NCBI RefSeq assembly: GCF_006716675.1 | Contig: NZ_VFPM01000004.1 | Span: 1-64,000 of the forward strand | DNA: 64,000 bases | Reading direction: 5' to 3' | From: Humibacillus xanthopallidus | GTDB lineage: Bacteria; Actinomycetota; Actinomycetes; Actinomycetales; Dermatophilaceae | Shown here: piece after piece, positions 26,852 through 34,158 of the stretch | Layout: every line of letters starts with the position of its first letter | Numbering within the stretch: position 1 is the stretch's first letter | Program-made: the position numbers and the translations under genes | The notes under the pieces: model-generated | The model's input: the letters and a program-made list of their open reading frames with translations, nothing else | Databases searched by the model: none | Told to the model about the DNA's origin: nothing

Positions 26852-27610
26852 ATGAGCATGAACCGGCTGGATGGACGTGTAGCCCTCGTGACGGGCGCGG
26901 CGAGTGGCATCGGCAGAGCGACCGCACGGCGGCTCACCGAGGAGGGGGCGGCGGTCCTGCTGACCGACGTCAACGAGGCTGCCGGCGCGGCGGCGGCGGC
27001 AGAGCTGCGCGACGGCGGCGCCCGCGCGGAGTTCACCCGCCACGACGTCGTGAGCGAGAGCGACTGGGAGGCGGCCTGCGCGAAGGCGAAGGACCTGTTC
27101 GGCGGGCTCGACGTGCTCGTCAACAACGCTGGCATGGGCGATCTCGCCCCGATCGAGGAGACGACGCTCGCCGACTGGGAGCGCACGATCTCCATCGACC
27201 AGACCGGCGTCTTCCTCGGCATGAAGGTGGCGGCACCGCTGCTCAAGGCATCGGCTCACGGCGCGGTCATCAACATCAGCTCCATCTTCGGCACGAGCGG
27301 GGGATTCGGCACGTCGCCGGCCTACCACGCCGCCAAGGGAGCCGTCCGCACGCTGACGAAGAACGTCGCGCTGCACTGGGCTGCAGAGGGAGTCCGGGTC
27401 AACTCGATCCACCCCGGTTTCATCGACACCCCCATCCTCGACGGCGCGCGGGGGACGCCCTTCGAGCAGATGATGATCGACCTGACGCCGATGGGGCGCC
27501 TGGGTCGGCCCGAGGAGATCGCGGCAGGTGTCGCCTACCTCGCGAGCGACGACGCCGCCTTCGTCACCGGTCTCGAGCTCTACATCGACGGCGGTTACAT
27601 CGCCCGCTGA
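26852..27610 (+). CDS. SDR family NAD(P)-dependent oxidoreductase
   Basis: A 252-residue classical short-chain dehydrogenase/reductase, the usual length. It has the Rossmann motif T-G-A-A-S-G-I-G (14-21), an Asp at the end of beta-2 (D39) that favours NAD(H), N-N-A-G (91-94), catalytic Ser143/144, Tyr158 and Lys162 (Y-x-x-x-K), and a C-terminal G-R-x-G-x-P-E-E-I plus D-G-G-Y. The segment S-I-D-Q-T-G-V-F has Asp116 where the structural tetrad normally has Asn. The closest resemblance is to cyclopentanol or hydroxysteroid-type dehydrogenases; the substrate cannot be read from sequence. The ATG at 26852 gives standard length; the ATG at 26858 is an alternative. The longer upstream frame is unsupported. 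The gene stands alone, flanked by palindromic repeats. Confidence 0.85.
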   Translation: MSMNRLDGRVALVTGAASGIGRATARRLTEEGAAVLLTDVNEAAGAAAAAELRDGGARAEFTRHDVVSESDWEAACAKAKDLFGGLDVLVNNAGMGDLAPIEETTLADWERTISIDQTGVFLGMKVAAPLLKASAHGAVINISSIFGTSGGFGTSPAYHAAKGAVRTLTKNVALHWAAEGVRVNSIHPGFIDTPILDGARGTPFEQMMIDLTPMGRLGRPEEIAAGVAYLASDDAAFVTGLELYIDGGYIAR

Positions 27611-27618
27611 GGCAAACA

Positions 27619-27690
27619 ATCGAAAGAGCAGTTCGTCGCCCGTCCACGCGACCGCGCAGGCGCTCGGCGGCGACGAACTGCTCTTTCGAT
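27619..27690. repeat. 77-bp-class palindromic intergenic repeat, copy 2
   Basis: Perfect 22-bp arms (27619-27640 and 27669-27690) surround a 28-bp centre. Arms and centre match the copy at 26091-26166. It sits between the convergent SDR and GNAT genes and could also end transcription there. Confidence 0.75.
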
Positions 27691-27717
27691 CGGACGAGGA
27701 GGGCGATGGGGGCGGGC

Positions 27718-28860
27718 TCAGGGGAGGAGCTCCCAGTGGAGGCCGTCGCCCCACGACCCGTCGGCGAGTTCGTCGACGGCGTGCTCGCGGCCGAACTCCC
27801 TGAAGCCGCAGCCCCGCAGCACCCCGTTGCTCGCCGCGTTGTCGGCCGCGGTCTCGGCGACGAGCCGGCGCAGACCGAGCCCGCCCTCGGCGACCGGGCG
27901 CAGCGCGTGGGCGATCGCCAGACGGGCCGCCGTCGACGCGACACCGCGCCCACGCGCACTCGGGAAGAGCTGGTAGCCCAGCTCGGCGACGTCGTCGATG
28001 GGGCCCTGCCGGTTGAAGAGGACGACTCCACCGAGGGCCCGGTCGGTCTGCGCGTCGGCGACGCACCACTCGACGGCTGTGCCCTCCGCCATCCGCTCCT
28101 CGCGCTGCAGGCGCCAGGTCGCGAAGGTCTCGCGCCGCAGCACAGAGCGCCCCGGCATCCAGTGGGTCGGGTCGTCGTCGCGCGGCTCGATCGCGTCGAT
28201 GTCGGAGGCCCGCCACGGACGCAGCCGTATGCCGTCCGCCTCGGTCACCGGGGCGGCATACCAGGGCGTGCCGGCCCGGAGCGGGTCGCCGGCCGCGACG
28301 CTGCCGGTCCACGTGTCGAGGGCGGTCGGGCCCCCGTCGGGGTCGGGGTGGCTCTCGGGGATCGTGCCGTGCATCGTGAAGCCGCAGGCCCACGCGGTGC
28401 GGCGCGAGCCCCAGTTGCCGACGATGGCGCGCCAGTGGATGCGGGTCAGGGGCCGGCCCCATCCGCCGGTGTCGAAGCCGTAGCGGCAGACGAGGCGCAC
28501 GGCGCGCGCCATGACCCCGTGGCCGCGAGCATCGGGGTGCAGGCCGAATCCGAGCTCGCCCACGGTGACGGAGGCACCGGGACGCAGGTCGATCGTGCCG
28601 GCGAGGCGCGACTGGCCACTTCCGTCGACCCACTCGATGGCCCAGGAGCGCTTGCCGCGGGGGTCCTGCCACGCAGCGGCGTTCTCCTGCACCCAGGTGA
28701 GGGCCTGGACGCGCGTGTAGCCACGGGGCACCGTGGTCCAACGCTGGCTCTGCGGGTCGAGGCTCTGGGTGACGATCGCGTCGGCGTCGAGGGCGGTGTG
28801 CGCCCGCAGGGTCACGATGCCGTCGGTCAGTTCGGGGGCCGGGCCGGTCTCGGTGCTCAT
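27718..28860 (-). CDS. Tandem double GNAT-family N-acetyltransferase (RimJ/RimL-like)
   Basis: 380 residues made of two consecutive GNAT domains of about 190 residues each. Each carries the acetyl-CoA-binding motif A: G-E-L-G-F-G-L-x-P-D-A-R-G-H-G-V in the first half and A-E-L-G-Y-Q-L-F-P-S-A-R-G-R-G-V in the second. Both halves have the RimJ/RimL-type opening (L-R-A/P-W/H) and the late N-x-x-S-x-x-V/A-x-x-x-C-G-F signature, suggesting acetylation of protein N-termini or small amines. The ATG at 28860 has AAGGTGG upstream; the longer frame adds low-complexity sequence and is not used. The ends converge on the SDR gene across the palindromic repeat. The target is unknown. Confidence 0.8.
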   Translation of the reverse strand: MSTETGPAPELTDGIVTLRAHTALDADAIVTQSLDPQSQRWTTVPRGYTRVQALTWVQENAAAWQDPRGKRSWAIEWVDGSGQSRLAGTIDLRPGASVTVGELGFGLHPDARGHGVMARAVRLVCRYGFDTGGWGRPLTRIHWRAIVGNWGSRRTAWACGFTMHGTIPESHPDPDGGPTALDTWTGSVAAGDPLRAGTPWYAAPVTEADGIRLRPWRASDIDAIEPRDDDPTHWMPGRSVLRRETFATWRLQREERMAEGTAVEWCVADAQTDRALGGVVLFNRQGPIDDVAELGYQLFPSARGRGVASTAARLAIAHALRPVAEGGLGLRRLVAETAADNAASNGVLRGCGFREFGREHAVDELADGSWGDGLHWELLP

Positions 28861-29315
28861 CGGCACCACCTTGGCAGGCGCCCGTGCCGGCCCGCCACCG
28901 GGTTGTCGTCCGTGCTGCACGACGGGTTGCGCTGCGGTCTTTCGACGACGCGTCGGAGGGTGGGGACATGAAAGGCCGGGAGCCATCCCCTGCTGACTCC
29001 CGGCCTCATGTGGACCGCATCCCCTCCACAGGCTGCGAGCCGTTCCCTACGGTAGCCGAACTTTCCGGCGAGCATGCGCACGTTGCGCAATGATGGACAC
29101 AGCGCAACGAAGGCAGGGGTGCGACGTCACGTCACAGGGGCGAGGGGGTCGCCGGAAGGGGTGAGGGTGCGCAGTCCCAGGGGTGTCGACGACGCACGGC
29201 CCACGCAGGCCCGCAGCCCGCGGACAGGATGCTGGCCCGCGCCGGTCCGCGCCGAGGATGACGCTGCGTTGCGTCGGTCCCGGGCTCGCGCAACACGCGA
29301 CGACGGGGTGGGCCC
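28861..29315. other. 455-bp divergent intergenic region with a hairpin and GCGCAAC boxes
   Basis: No convincing gene lies here. It holds a perfect 10-bp-stem hairpin (AGGCCGGGAG at 28973-28982, CTCCCGGCCT at 28997-29006) and several GTTGCGC/GCGCAAC boxes, including an inverted pair at 29082-29088 and 29102-29108 and further boxes near 29275 and 29296. It must contain the promoters of the GNAT gene and the HTH protein. Confidence 0.5.
29082..29108. promoter_or_regulatory. Candidate operator: inverted GTTGCGC / GCGCAAC pair
   Basis: GTTGCGC-N13-GCGCAAC forms a 27-bp inverted repeat about 210 bp upstream of the HTH/helical-repeat gene. Related boxes recur near 29275, 29296 and 29347. It could be a binding site for that protein; the evidence is the repeat pattern alone. 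Confidence 0.35.
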
Positions 29316-30977
29316 GTGAGCCTGCTCGCCGAGATGCAGTGGGTGCTGCGCAACGCTCGTCAGCACGCCGACGACCCGGCGATGCGCAGTGCGGCCGGCT
29401 TCGCCGACGGGGGCGGCCACGCGCCCACGGTGCACCGGGCCCAGGTGGGGCGCTGGGAGGGTGGCCGGGTCGACATCACGCACGGCCTCGTGCGCCGCTA
29501 CGAGACGGTGCTGGGGCTGCCGCGGGGTCAGCTCCTCGCCGCCATCGACTTCTTCTCCCGCTCGCGCAACCCGGTGCGCCCCGCGGCGACGCTCTCGCCA
29601 CCGGGCGACCCCGACGTCGACACGACGCTGGCGCTGCTCGAGAAGGCCCTTGCCGACGAGCGGATGACGGGCCTCGAGTGGGACCGCCTGTCCGACAACC
29701 TCGGCCGGATGCCGCACGCGATGGTGCGAGCGGGCGACTGGGAGCGGCTGCTGCGCCGGGGCATCGAGGAGGTGAGCCTGCACCTGCACCTCGACTACGC
29801 GCAGCGGGCCGAGGCCGTCGCGCGTCTGGCCGGGCACCCCCGCAGCGGTCCGATCGTCGCCTCGATGGCCGAGGAGGTCGTCGCGAAGCCCGACGCCACC
29901 TTCTACAACGACACCCTGAGCCTCCTGCAGTTCACGGTGCACCCGCAGGCCCTGTCGATGATGTTCGGGCAGCTGCGCGACCCGACCAACAGCAGCTCGC
30001 TCCGGGCCTGCCTCATCGTGCTGACGACCCTCGTCAAGGGCACCGCGCTCGACCGTGACGTGCGGCTCGAGGCGGCGCGCCTCGCCGTGCGACACCTGCG
30101 CGACCCCGACCAGCCCTACCGCGTCCACCGCGGCGCGGCGAACCTCATCCGGTCGCTCGGCCCGTCGGGCACCCACCGGCTCGCGACGGTGCTGACGGCC
30201 GAGGACCGCCGGGTGGCCGCCTCGATCATCCGCGACGGCCGCGCGGTCAGCGCGCACGCGATCCGTGAGGCGCAGAAGCGGGTGCGGGCTGCGCTCGACC
30301 TCGGCGAGGGCCACACCCTCGCGCGCGAGCCCGTGCTCAGCAGGCTCATCTCGACCGCGCTCGGCGAGACCAACGAGGAGGACCGCTCCAACGCCCTCGC
30401 CATCCTCATGATCTCGCCCCAGAGCCGCGTCGTCGGGCGGGTGCACGTCGCGGCCCTCGTCGAGTCGCTGCGGCGCTTCGACATGGTCGCGGCCCACGAG
30501 AGCCTCGCGGTCCTGACATGGATGGGGCAGGCCGCCGACCTCGACCTCTTCGAACGGCTCGCGCTCGGGGTCAAGACCCCGGCCGACGTGGCGCAGGAGG
30601 CGGCATACGTCGTCGGCAACACCCCTGAGCCCCCGACCCGCCGGCGTGACGAGCGGGAGGTCGCCTTCGCCGAGCGCATCCGGGCCGTGGCGACTGCGGG
30701 CGCAGCGTCCGCGGGCGCAGCGTCCGCGGGCGCGGCGTCGGAGTCGACGGCGACGGCGACGGCGGAGTCTCCGTCGGCGGAGGGTCTCGACGCCACGCAG
30801 GACCGGCTCCGTGGCCTGTCCTACGTGCTCGGCATGCGCGGCCGCTACGACCTGCTGCGCGAGGTGCGCGACTCGCTGCCCGCCCCGCAGGTCGCGGGCG
30901 CCCGCGCCGACGACCCGGCGCGAGGCATCCTCGAGTGGTGGCTCGAGCTGCCCGCTCACATCCGCCCGCTCGCGTGA
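29316..30977 (+). CDS. HTH-domain protein with long helical-repeat region (putative regulator)
   Basis: 553 residues. The first 90 resemble an XRE/Cro-type fold: a helical start, then V-H-R-A-Q-V-G-R-W-E-G-G-R-V as the recognition-helix region and Y-E-x-V-L-G-L-P-R-G-Q-L. The rest is predicted almost wholly helical with ARM/HEAT-like periodicity, ending in an Ala/Ser-rich linker (A-G-A-A-S repeats, about 30700-30750) and a helical tail rich in Arg and Leu. The GTG at 29316 follows GGGGTGG. No enzymatic motif is visible. I do not recognise a named family; it looks like an actinobacterial regulator in which the helical region acts as a sensor or protein-binding platform. The GCGCAAC boxes upstream may be its sites (inference). 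Confidence 0.55.
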   Translation: MSLLAEMQWVLRNARQHADDPAMRSAAGFADGGGHAPTVHRAQVGRWEGGRVDITHGLVRRYETVLGLPRGQLLAAIDFFSRSRNPVRPAATLSPPGDPDVDTTLALLEKALADERMTGLEWDRLSDNLGRMPHAMVRAGDWERLLRRGIEEVSLHLHLDYAQRAEAVARLAGHPRSGPIVASMAEEVVAKPDATFYNDTLSLLQFTVHPQALSMMFGQLRDPTNSSSLRACLIVLTTLVKGTALDRDVRLEAARLAVRHLRDPDQPYRVHRGAANLIRSLGPSGTHRLATVLTAEDRRVAASIIRDGRAVSAHAIREAQKRVRAALDLGEGHTLAREPVLSRLISTALGETNEEDRSNALAILMISPQSRVVGRVHVAALVESLRRFDMVAAHESLAVLTWMGQAADLDLFERLALGVKTPADVAQEAAYVVGNTPEPPTRRRDEREVAFAERIRAVATAGAASAGAASAGAASESTATATAESPSAEGLDATQDRLRGLSYVLGMRGRYDLLREVRDSLPAPQVAGARADDPARGILEWWLELPAHIRPLA

Positions 30978-31034
30978 GCTCCCGGCAGGCGGAGCGGTCG
31001 GGGCGCCACGACCGGTGACCACTACCTTGGGGGT

Positions 31035-31838
31035 GTGGATACGGATGCCGTGCTCGCCCTCCTGCAGGACGTCGCCGCCGAGGTGATCAACCCCCGCTTC
31101 CGTGCCCTCGCCGACGGCGAGATCCACGAGAAGAACCCCGGCGACCTCGTCACCGACGCCGATCGTGAGGCCGAGGTGCTCATCACCGCGGCCCTCGTCG
31201 CTGCGTACCCTGACTGCGTCGTGCTCGGTGAGGAGGCGCACTCCGCGGACCCGTCGCTCATGGAGCGGTATGCCGCCGCCGACCACGCCTTCACCGTCGA
31301 CCCCGTCGACGGCACGAAGAACTTCGTGCACGGCTCGAAGGACCACGCCGTCATGGCGAGCGAGACTCGCGACGGCGAGGTCGTGCGGGCCTGGATCTGG
31401 CAGCCGCAGCACGACCTCGGCTACGTCGCCGAGCGAGGGGGTGGCACGTGGCGCCACTCGGCCGCCGGCGTCGAGCGGCTCGAGGTGACGCCTCCGTCCG
31501 AGGCCGGCGACCTGCGTGGACGCACCTCCCGCCGCGCCTGGGTCGGACGGTCGCTCTCCGGCCTCGCGCCGATGGCCCTTACCTGGGTGTCCTGCGGCAT
31601 CGACTACCCCAAGCTCGTCGAGGGCGAGGCCGACTACGTGCTCTACCACTCCGCCGCGCCGTGGGACCACGTGCCCGGTGCACTGCTGCTCGCCGAGGCG
31701 GGTGGCGCCGTGGGCACGCCCGACGGCCGTCCCTACAGCCCGCGCGACATCGCGCCCCCCGGTCTCGTCGCCGCCGCCGACCACACGGCATACGAGCGCG
31801 TATGCCGTGCGCTCGCCTCGAGCGACCACCTGACCTGA
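31035..31838 (+). CDS. Inositol monophosphatase family protein
   Basis: A 267-residue Mg-dependent, lithium-sensitive-type phosphatase. Metal-binding residues are seen in G-E-E (65-67), D-P-V-D-G-T-K-N-F (89-97) and W-D-H-V-P-G-A-x-L-L-x-E-A-G-G (from 210), the three diagnostic motifs. The family removes phosphate from myo-inositol 1-phosphate, histidinol phosphate, PAP or fructose-1,6-bisphosphate; the subtype cannot be fixed here. The GTG at 31035 sits just after a G-rich RBS. It is followed by the BenE gene after only 7 bp and is probably co-transcribed with it, though no functional link is obvious. The C-terminal codons contain an inverted pair of the GTATGCCG word (31785-31812). Confidence 0.85.
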   Translation: MDTDAVLALLQDVAAEVINPRFRALADGEIHEKNPGDLVTDADREAEVLITAALVAAYPDCVVLGEEAHSADPSLMERYAAADHAFTVDPVDGTKNFVHGSKDHAVMASETRDGEVVRAWIWQPQHDLGYVAERGGGTWRHSAAGVERLEVTPPSEAGDLRGRTSRRAWVGRSLSGLAPMALTWVSCGIDYPKLVEGEADYVLYHSAAPWDHVPGALLLAEAGGAVGTPDGRPYSPRDIAPPGLVAAADHTAYERVCRALASSDHLT

Positions 31839-31845
31839 GGGCTCG

Positions 31846-33075
31846 GTGACCTCTTCACCCGCTGCGGAGGCGGTGCCGCACGCCTCGACGGGTCACGCCG
31901 TGCTCGCGGGTGTCGTGTGCGGGCTTGTCGGCTTCACGAGCTCGTTCGCCGTCGTTCTCACCGGACTGCAGGCGGTGGGTGCGAGTGCGGAGCAGGCGGC
32001 GTCGGGGTTGCTCGTGCTCTGCGTGACGATGGGCCTCGGGTGCGTGCTCTTCTCCTGGCGGCTGAGGATGCCCGTGACGATGGCGTGGTCGACGCCGGGT
32101 GCTGCGCTGCTGGTTGCGGCGACGGTGCCGGCAGGCGGATTCGCCTCTGCCGTGGGAGCTTTCATCGTGTGCGGCGTGCTGCTCGCGCTGTGCGGCCTGA
32201 TCCGGCCGCTCGAGCGTCTCGTCGAGTCCATCCCCGTCCCGCTGGCGAGCGCGATGCTCGCCGGGGTGCTGCTGACCCTCTGCGTCGCGCCGTTTCGGGC
32301 CGTCGTCGCCTCGCCTGCCGCGATCGCGCCGGTCATGGTCGTGTGGTTGCTGCTCGTCGCGTTTGCCCGCCGGTGGGCCGTCATCGGAGCGCTCGGTGCG
32401 GCGGTCGTCGTCATGGCGGTGACGGGCGTCTTCAGCTCGCTCGACATCGGGCAGCTCTCTCCCGCAGTGACTTTCGTCGCCCCGACGTGGGACGTCACTG
32501 CCATGGTCGCCATCGGCCTGCCGCTCTTCATCGTCACGATGACAAGCCAGAACATCCCCGGGATCGCGGTGCTCGGCTCCTTCGGCTACCGCCTCGGCAT
32601 GCGCGCGCCGCTGCTCTACACCGGCGGCGCGAGCGCCCTCGGGGCGCTCGGGGGAGGGCACGCGATCAACCTCGCCGCGATCTCGGCGGCGCTCGCGGCG
32701 GGGCCCGAGGCACACCCGGACCGCAACCGCCGGTGGATCGCCGGGGTCTCGTGCGGGCTCACCTACCTCGCCTTCGGACCGCTCGCGGGGATCGTCACGG
32801 CCGCGGCGCGATCGGCGCCCGAGGGTCTCATCGAGACGATCGCCGGGCTGGCCCTGCTCGGAACCTTCGCTGCGTCAGCCGCGGCCGCGCTCGCCGACCC
32901 GGCGTCGCGCGAGGCCGGTGCGGTGACGCTCGTCGTGGCGGCGTCAGGAGTCACCATCGCCGGCGTCGGCGCTGCCTTCTGGGGGCTGCTGGCCGGCGTC
33001 GTCATGCTCGCTGCGCTCGCGGTCGAGCGCCGCAGGCGCACCCGACACCCGCAGCCGCCGGCCGCAACACCCTGA
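31846..33075 (+). CDS. benE: BenE-family transporter (benzoate/H+ symporter-like)
   Basis: A 409-residue integral membrane protein with 11-12 predicted transmembrane segments and a short basic C-terminus. The signature T-M-T-S-Q-N-I-P-G-I-A-V-L and G-G-x-x-A-x-x-G-A-x-G-G-G-H-A-I-N-L-A-A-I are characteristic of the BenE family, whose known member imports benzoate with a proton. No benzoate catabolic genes are in the window, so the substrate is open. The start is GTG at 31846 with TGAGGG overlapping the preceding stop codon, suggesting coupling to the phosphatase gene. The 63/64-bp tandem palindrome array follows 31 bp downstream. Confidence 0.85.
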   Translation: MTSSPAAEAVPHASTGHAVLAGVVCGLVGFTSSFAVVLTGLQAVGASAEQAASGLLVLCVTMGLGCVLFSWRLRMPVTMAWSTPGAALLVAATVPAGGFASAVGAFIVCGVLLALCGLIRPLERLVESIPVPLASAMLAGVLLTLCVAPFRAVVASPAAIAPVMVVWLLLVAFARRWAVIGALGAAVVVMAVTGVFSSLDIGQLSPAVTFVAPTWDVTAMVAIGLPLFIVTMTSQNIPGIAVLGSFGYRLGMRAPLLYTGGASALGALGGGHAINLAAISAALAAGPEAHPDRNRRWIAGVSCGLTYLAFGPLAGIVTAAARSAPEGLIETIAGLALLGTFAASAAAALADPASREAGAVTLVVAASGVTIAGVGAAFWGLLAGVVMLAALAVERRRRTRHPQPPAATP

Positions 33076-33106
33076 CCACCCGGGCCGCGACGACGTCACC
33101 ACCCAG

Positions 33107-33350
33107 TCGAGTGCTCAGTTTCGGACGGGGCTTCGGCGTGGGGAAGTGGGCACTCGACGGGGAGGTGGGTCGAGTGCTCAGTTCCGAACGGGGCAGCGGG
33201 CGTGGGGAAGTGGGCACTCGACGTGAAGGTGGGTCGAGTGCTCAGTTCCGGACGGGGTAGCGGGCGTGGGGAAGTGGGCACTCGACGTGAAGGTGGGTCG
33301 AGTGCTCAGTTTCGGACGGGGCTTCGGCGTGGGGAAGTGGGCACTCGACG
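33107..33350. repeat. Tandem array of four 63/64-bp palindromic units
   Basis: Units start at 33107, 33170, 33234 and 33298. Each begins TCGAGTGCTCAGTT and ends GCACTCGACG, so every unit can fold into an imperfect hairpin with 8-bp perfect outer arms (TCGAGTGC/GCACTCGA). Units 1 and 4 share one central variant (TTTCGGACGGGGCTTCGG); units 2 and 3 share another (GGGGCAGCGGG / GGGGTAGCGGG). The array lies between the convergent BenE and hemerythrin genes and ends two bases before the hemerythrin stop codon. It does not code. Confidence 0.85.
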
Positions 33351-33351
33351 G

Positions 33352-33987
33352 CTACTCCTTGGCGGCCGAGGGGGAGGCCTTCTTCGAGGCTGCCTTGCGG
33401 GCCGGCTGGGCGGCCTTGGTCGCCTTCTTCGCCGCGCGGGCAGCCCGCTTCGCCGTGGCCGAGGTCGTCGCGCCCTTGCGGGAGGCGACGTAGCGCTTGG
33501 GGTCCTTGTCGACCGGGCTCACGCCCGAGGCCGCCTTGAGCGACTCGTAGCGCAGGAACTGCACCGCGATCTCGTGCCGCAGCTCGAGGCTGGCCCGCTG
33601 CCGGAAGTCTGCGAGGTCCTGGCGCTCCTCCTCGCCCATGTGGTCGCTGTTGTGCACGTTCGCATCGATGACGCCGGTCCACCACGCCGCCGACCCCGTC
33701 TTGCAGCGTGCGACCTTGCGGATGGCGGCCCGCAGCTCGTTGTGGTCCTTGACCGCGTCCTCGACCTCCTCGTCGACGGACTCGGCGTCAGCGCCCCCGG
33801 TGCCGAGGCGGAGCAGCTCGGGATAGAAGAACTGCTCCTCCGCCTCCGCGTGCGTCTCGAGCAGGATCGCGAGGCGCGTCCAGATCGCCGCCAGCCCCTC
33901 GTGGTCGTCGCGCGGCCACTCCTCGAGCATCGCGAACATCCGGCGCTGCTCGTCGTGCTGGTGTGCGATCACCTCGGTGATGTCCAC
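33352..33987 (-). CDS. Hemerythrin HHE-domain protein with Lys/Ala-rich histone-like tail
   Basis: 211 residues. The first 150 form a hemerythrin-like four-helix domain with candidate iron ligands in A-H-Q-H-D-E, E-T-H-A-E-A-E-E-Q-F-F-Y-P, K-D-H-N-E-L and H-N-S-D-H-M-G-E-E-E. Such proteins bind a di-iron centre that senses or stores O2 or NO. The last 45 residues are almost only Lys, Ala, Arg, Ser and Thr, like the tails of actinobacterial histone-like proteins, suggesting nucleic-acid or envelope binding. The GTG at 33987 has AAGGAG 9 bases upstream; the longer frame has no RBS. The stop codon abuts the tandem repeat array. It is convergent with benE and divergent from the LCAT-like gene. 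Confidence 0.8.
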   Translation of the reverse strand: MDITEVIAHQHDEQRRMFAMLEEWPRDDHEGLAAIWTRLAILLETHAEAEEQFFYPELLRLGTGGADAESVDEEVEDAVKDHNELRAAIRKVARCKTGSAAWWTGVIDANVHNSDHMGEEERQDLADFRQRASLELRHEIAVQFLRYESLKAASGVSPVDKDPKRYVASRKGATTSATAKRAARAAKKATKAAQPARKAASKKASPSAAKE

Positions 33988-34158
33988 AGGTGCGGTCTCC
34001 TTGTCTCGGGGGCCCCGGATCGGCTGGCGATCAGGTGGGATCAGGTGGGGTCTCAGGTGGGTCCACTCTGCACGACGTTGCGCGTTTCGGGTATCACCGG
34101 CGACACCGCGTGCCACCGTTGACCAGGACGTTCACCTCAGTGCAGGAGGCGGTTGGTC

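Noticed and set aside
26498..28969. 823-codon minus-strand frame spanning SDR and GNAT genes
   Set aside because: It crosses a palindromic repeat and two well-supported genes in another frame; no domain is visible.
33107..33350. CRISPR array
   Set aside because: Units are nearly identical over their whole 63-64 bp, with no variable spacers and no cas genes.
34153..34158. TTG start for the LCAT-like gene
   Set aside because: It lies only 3 bases after AGGAGG; the ATG two codons later has ideal spacing.
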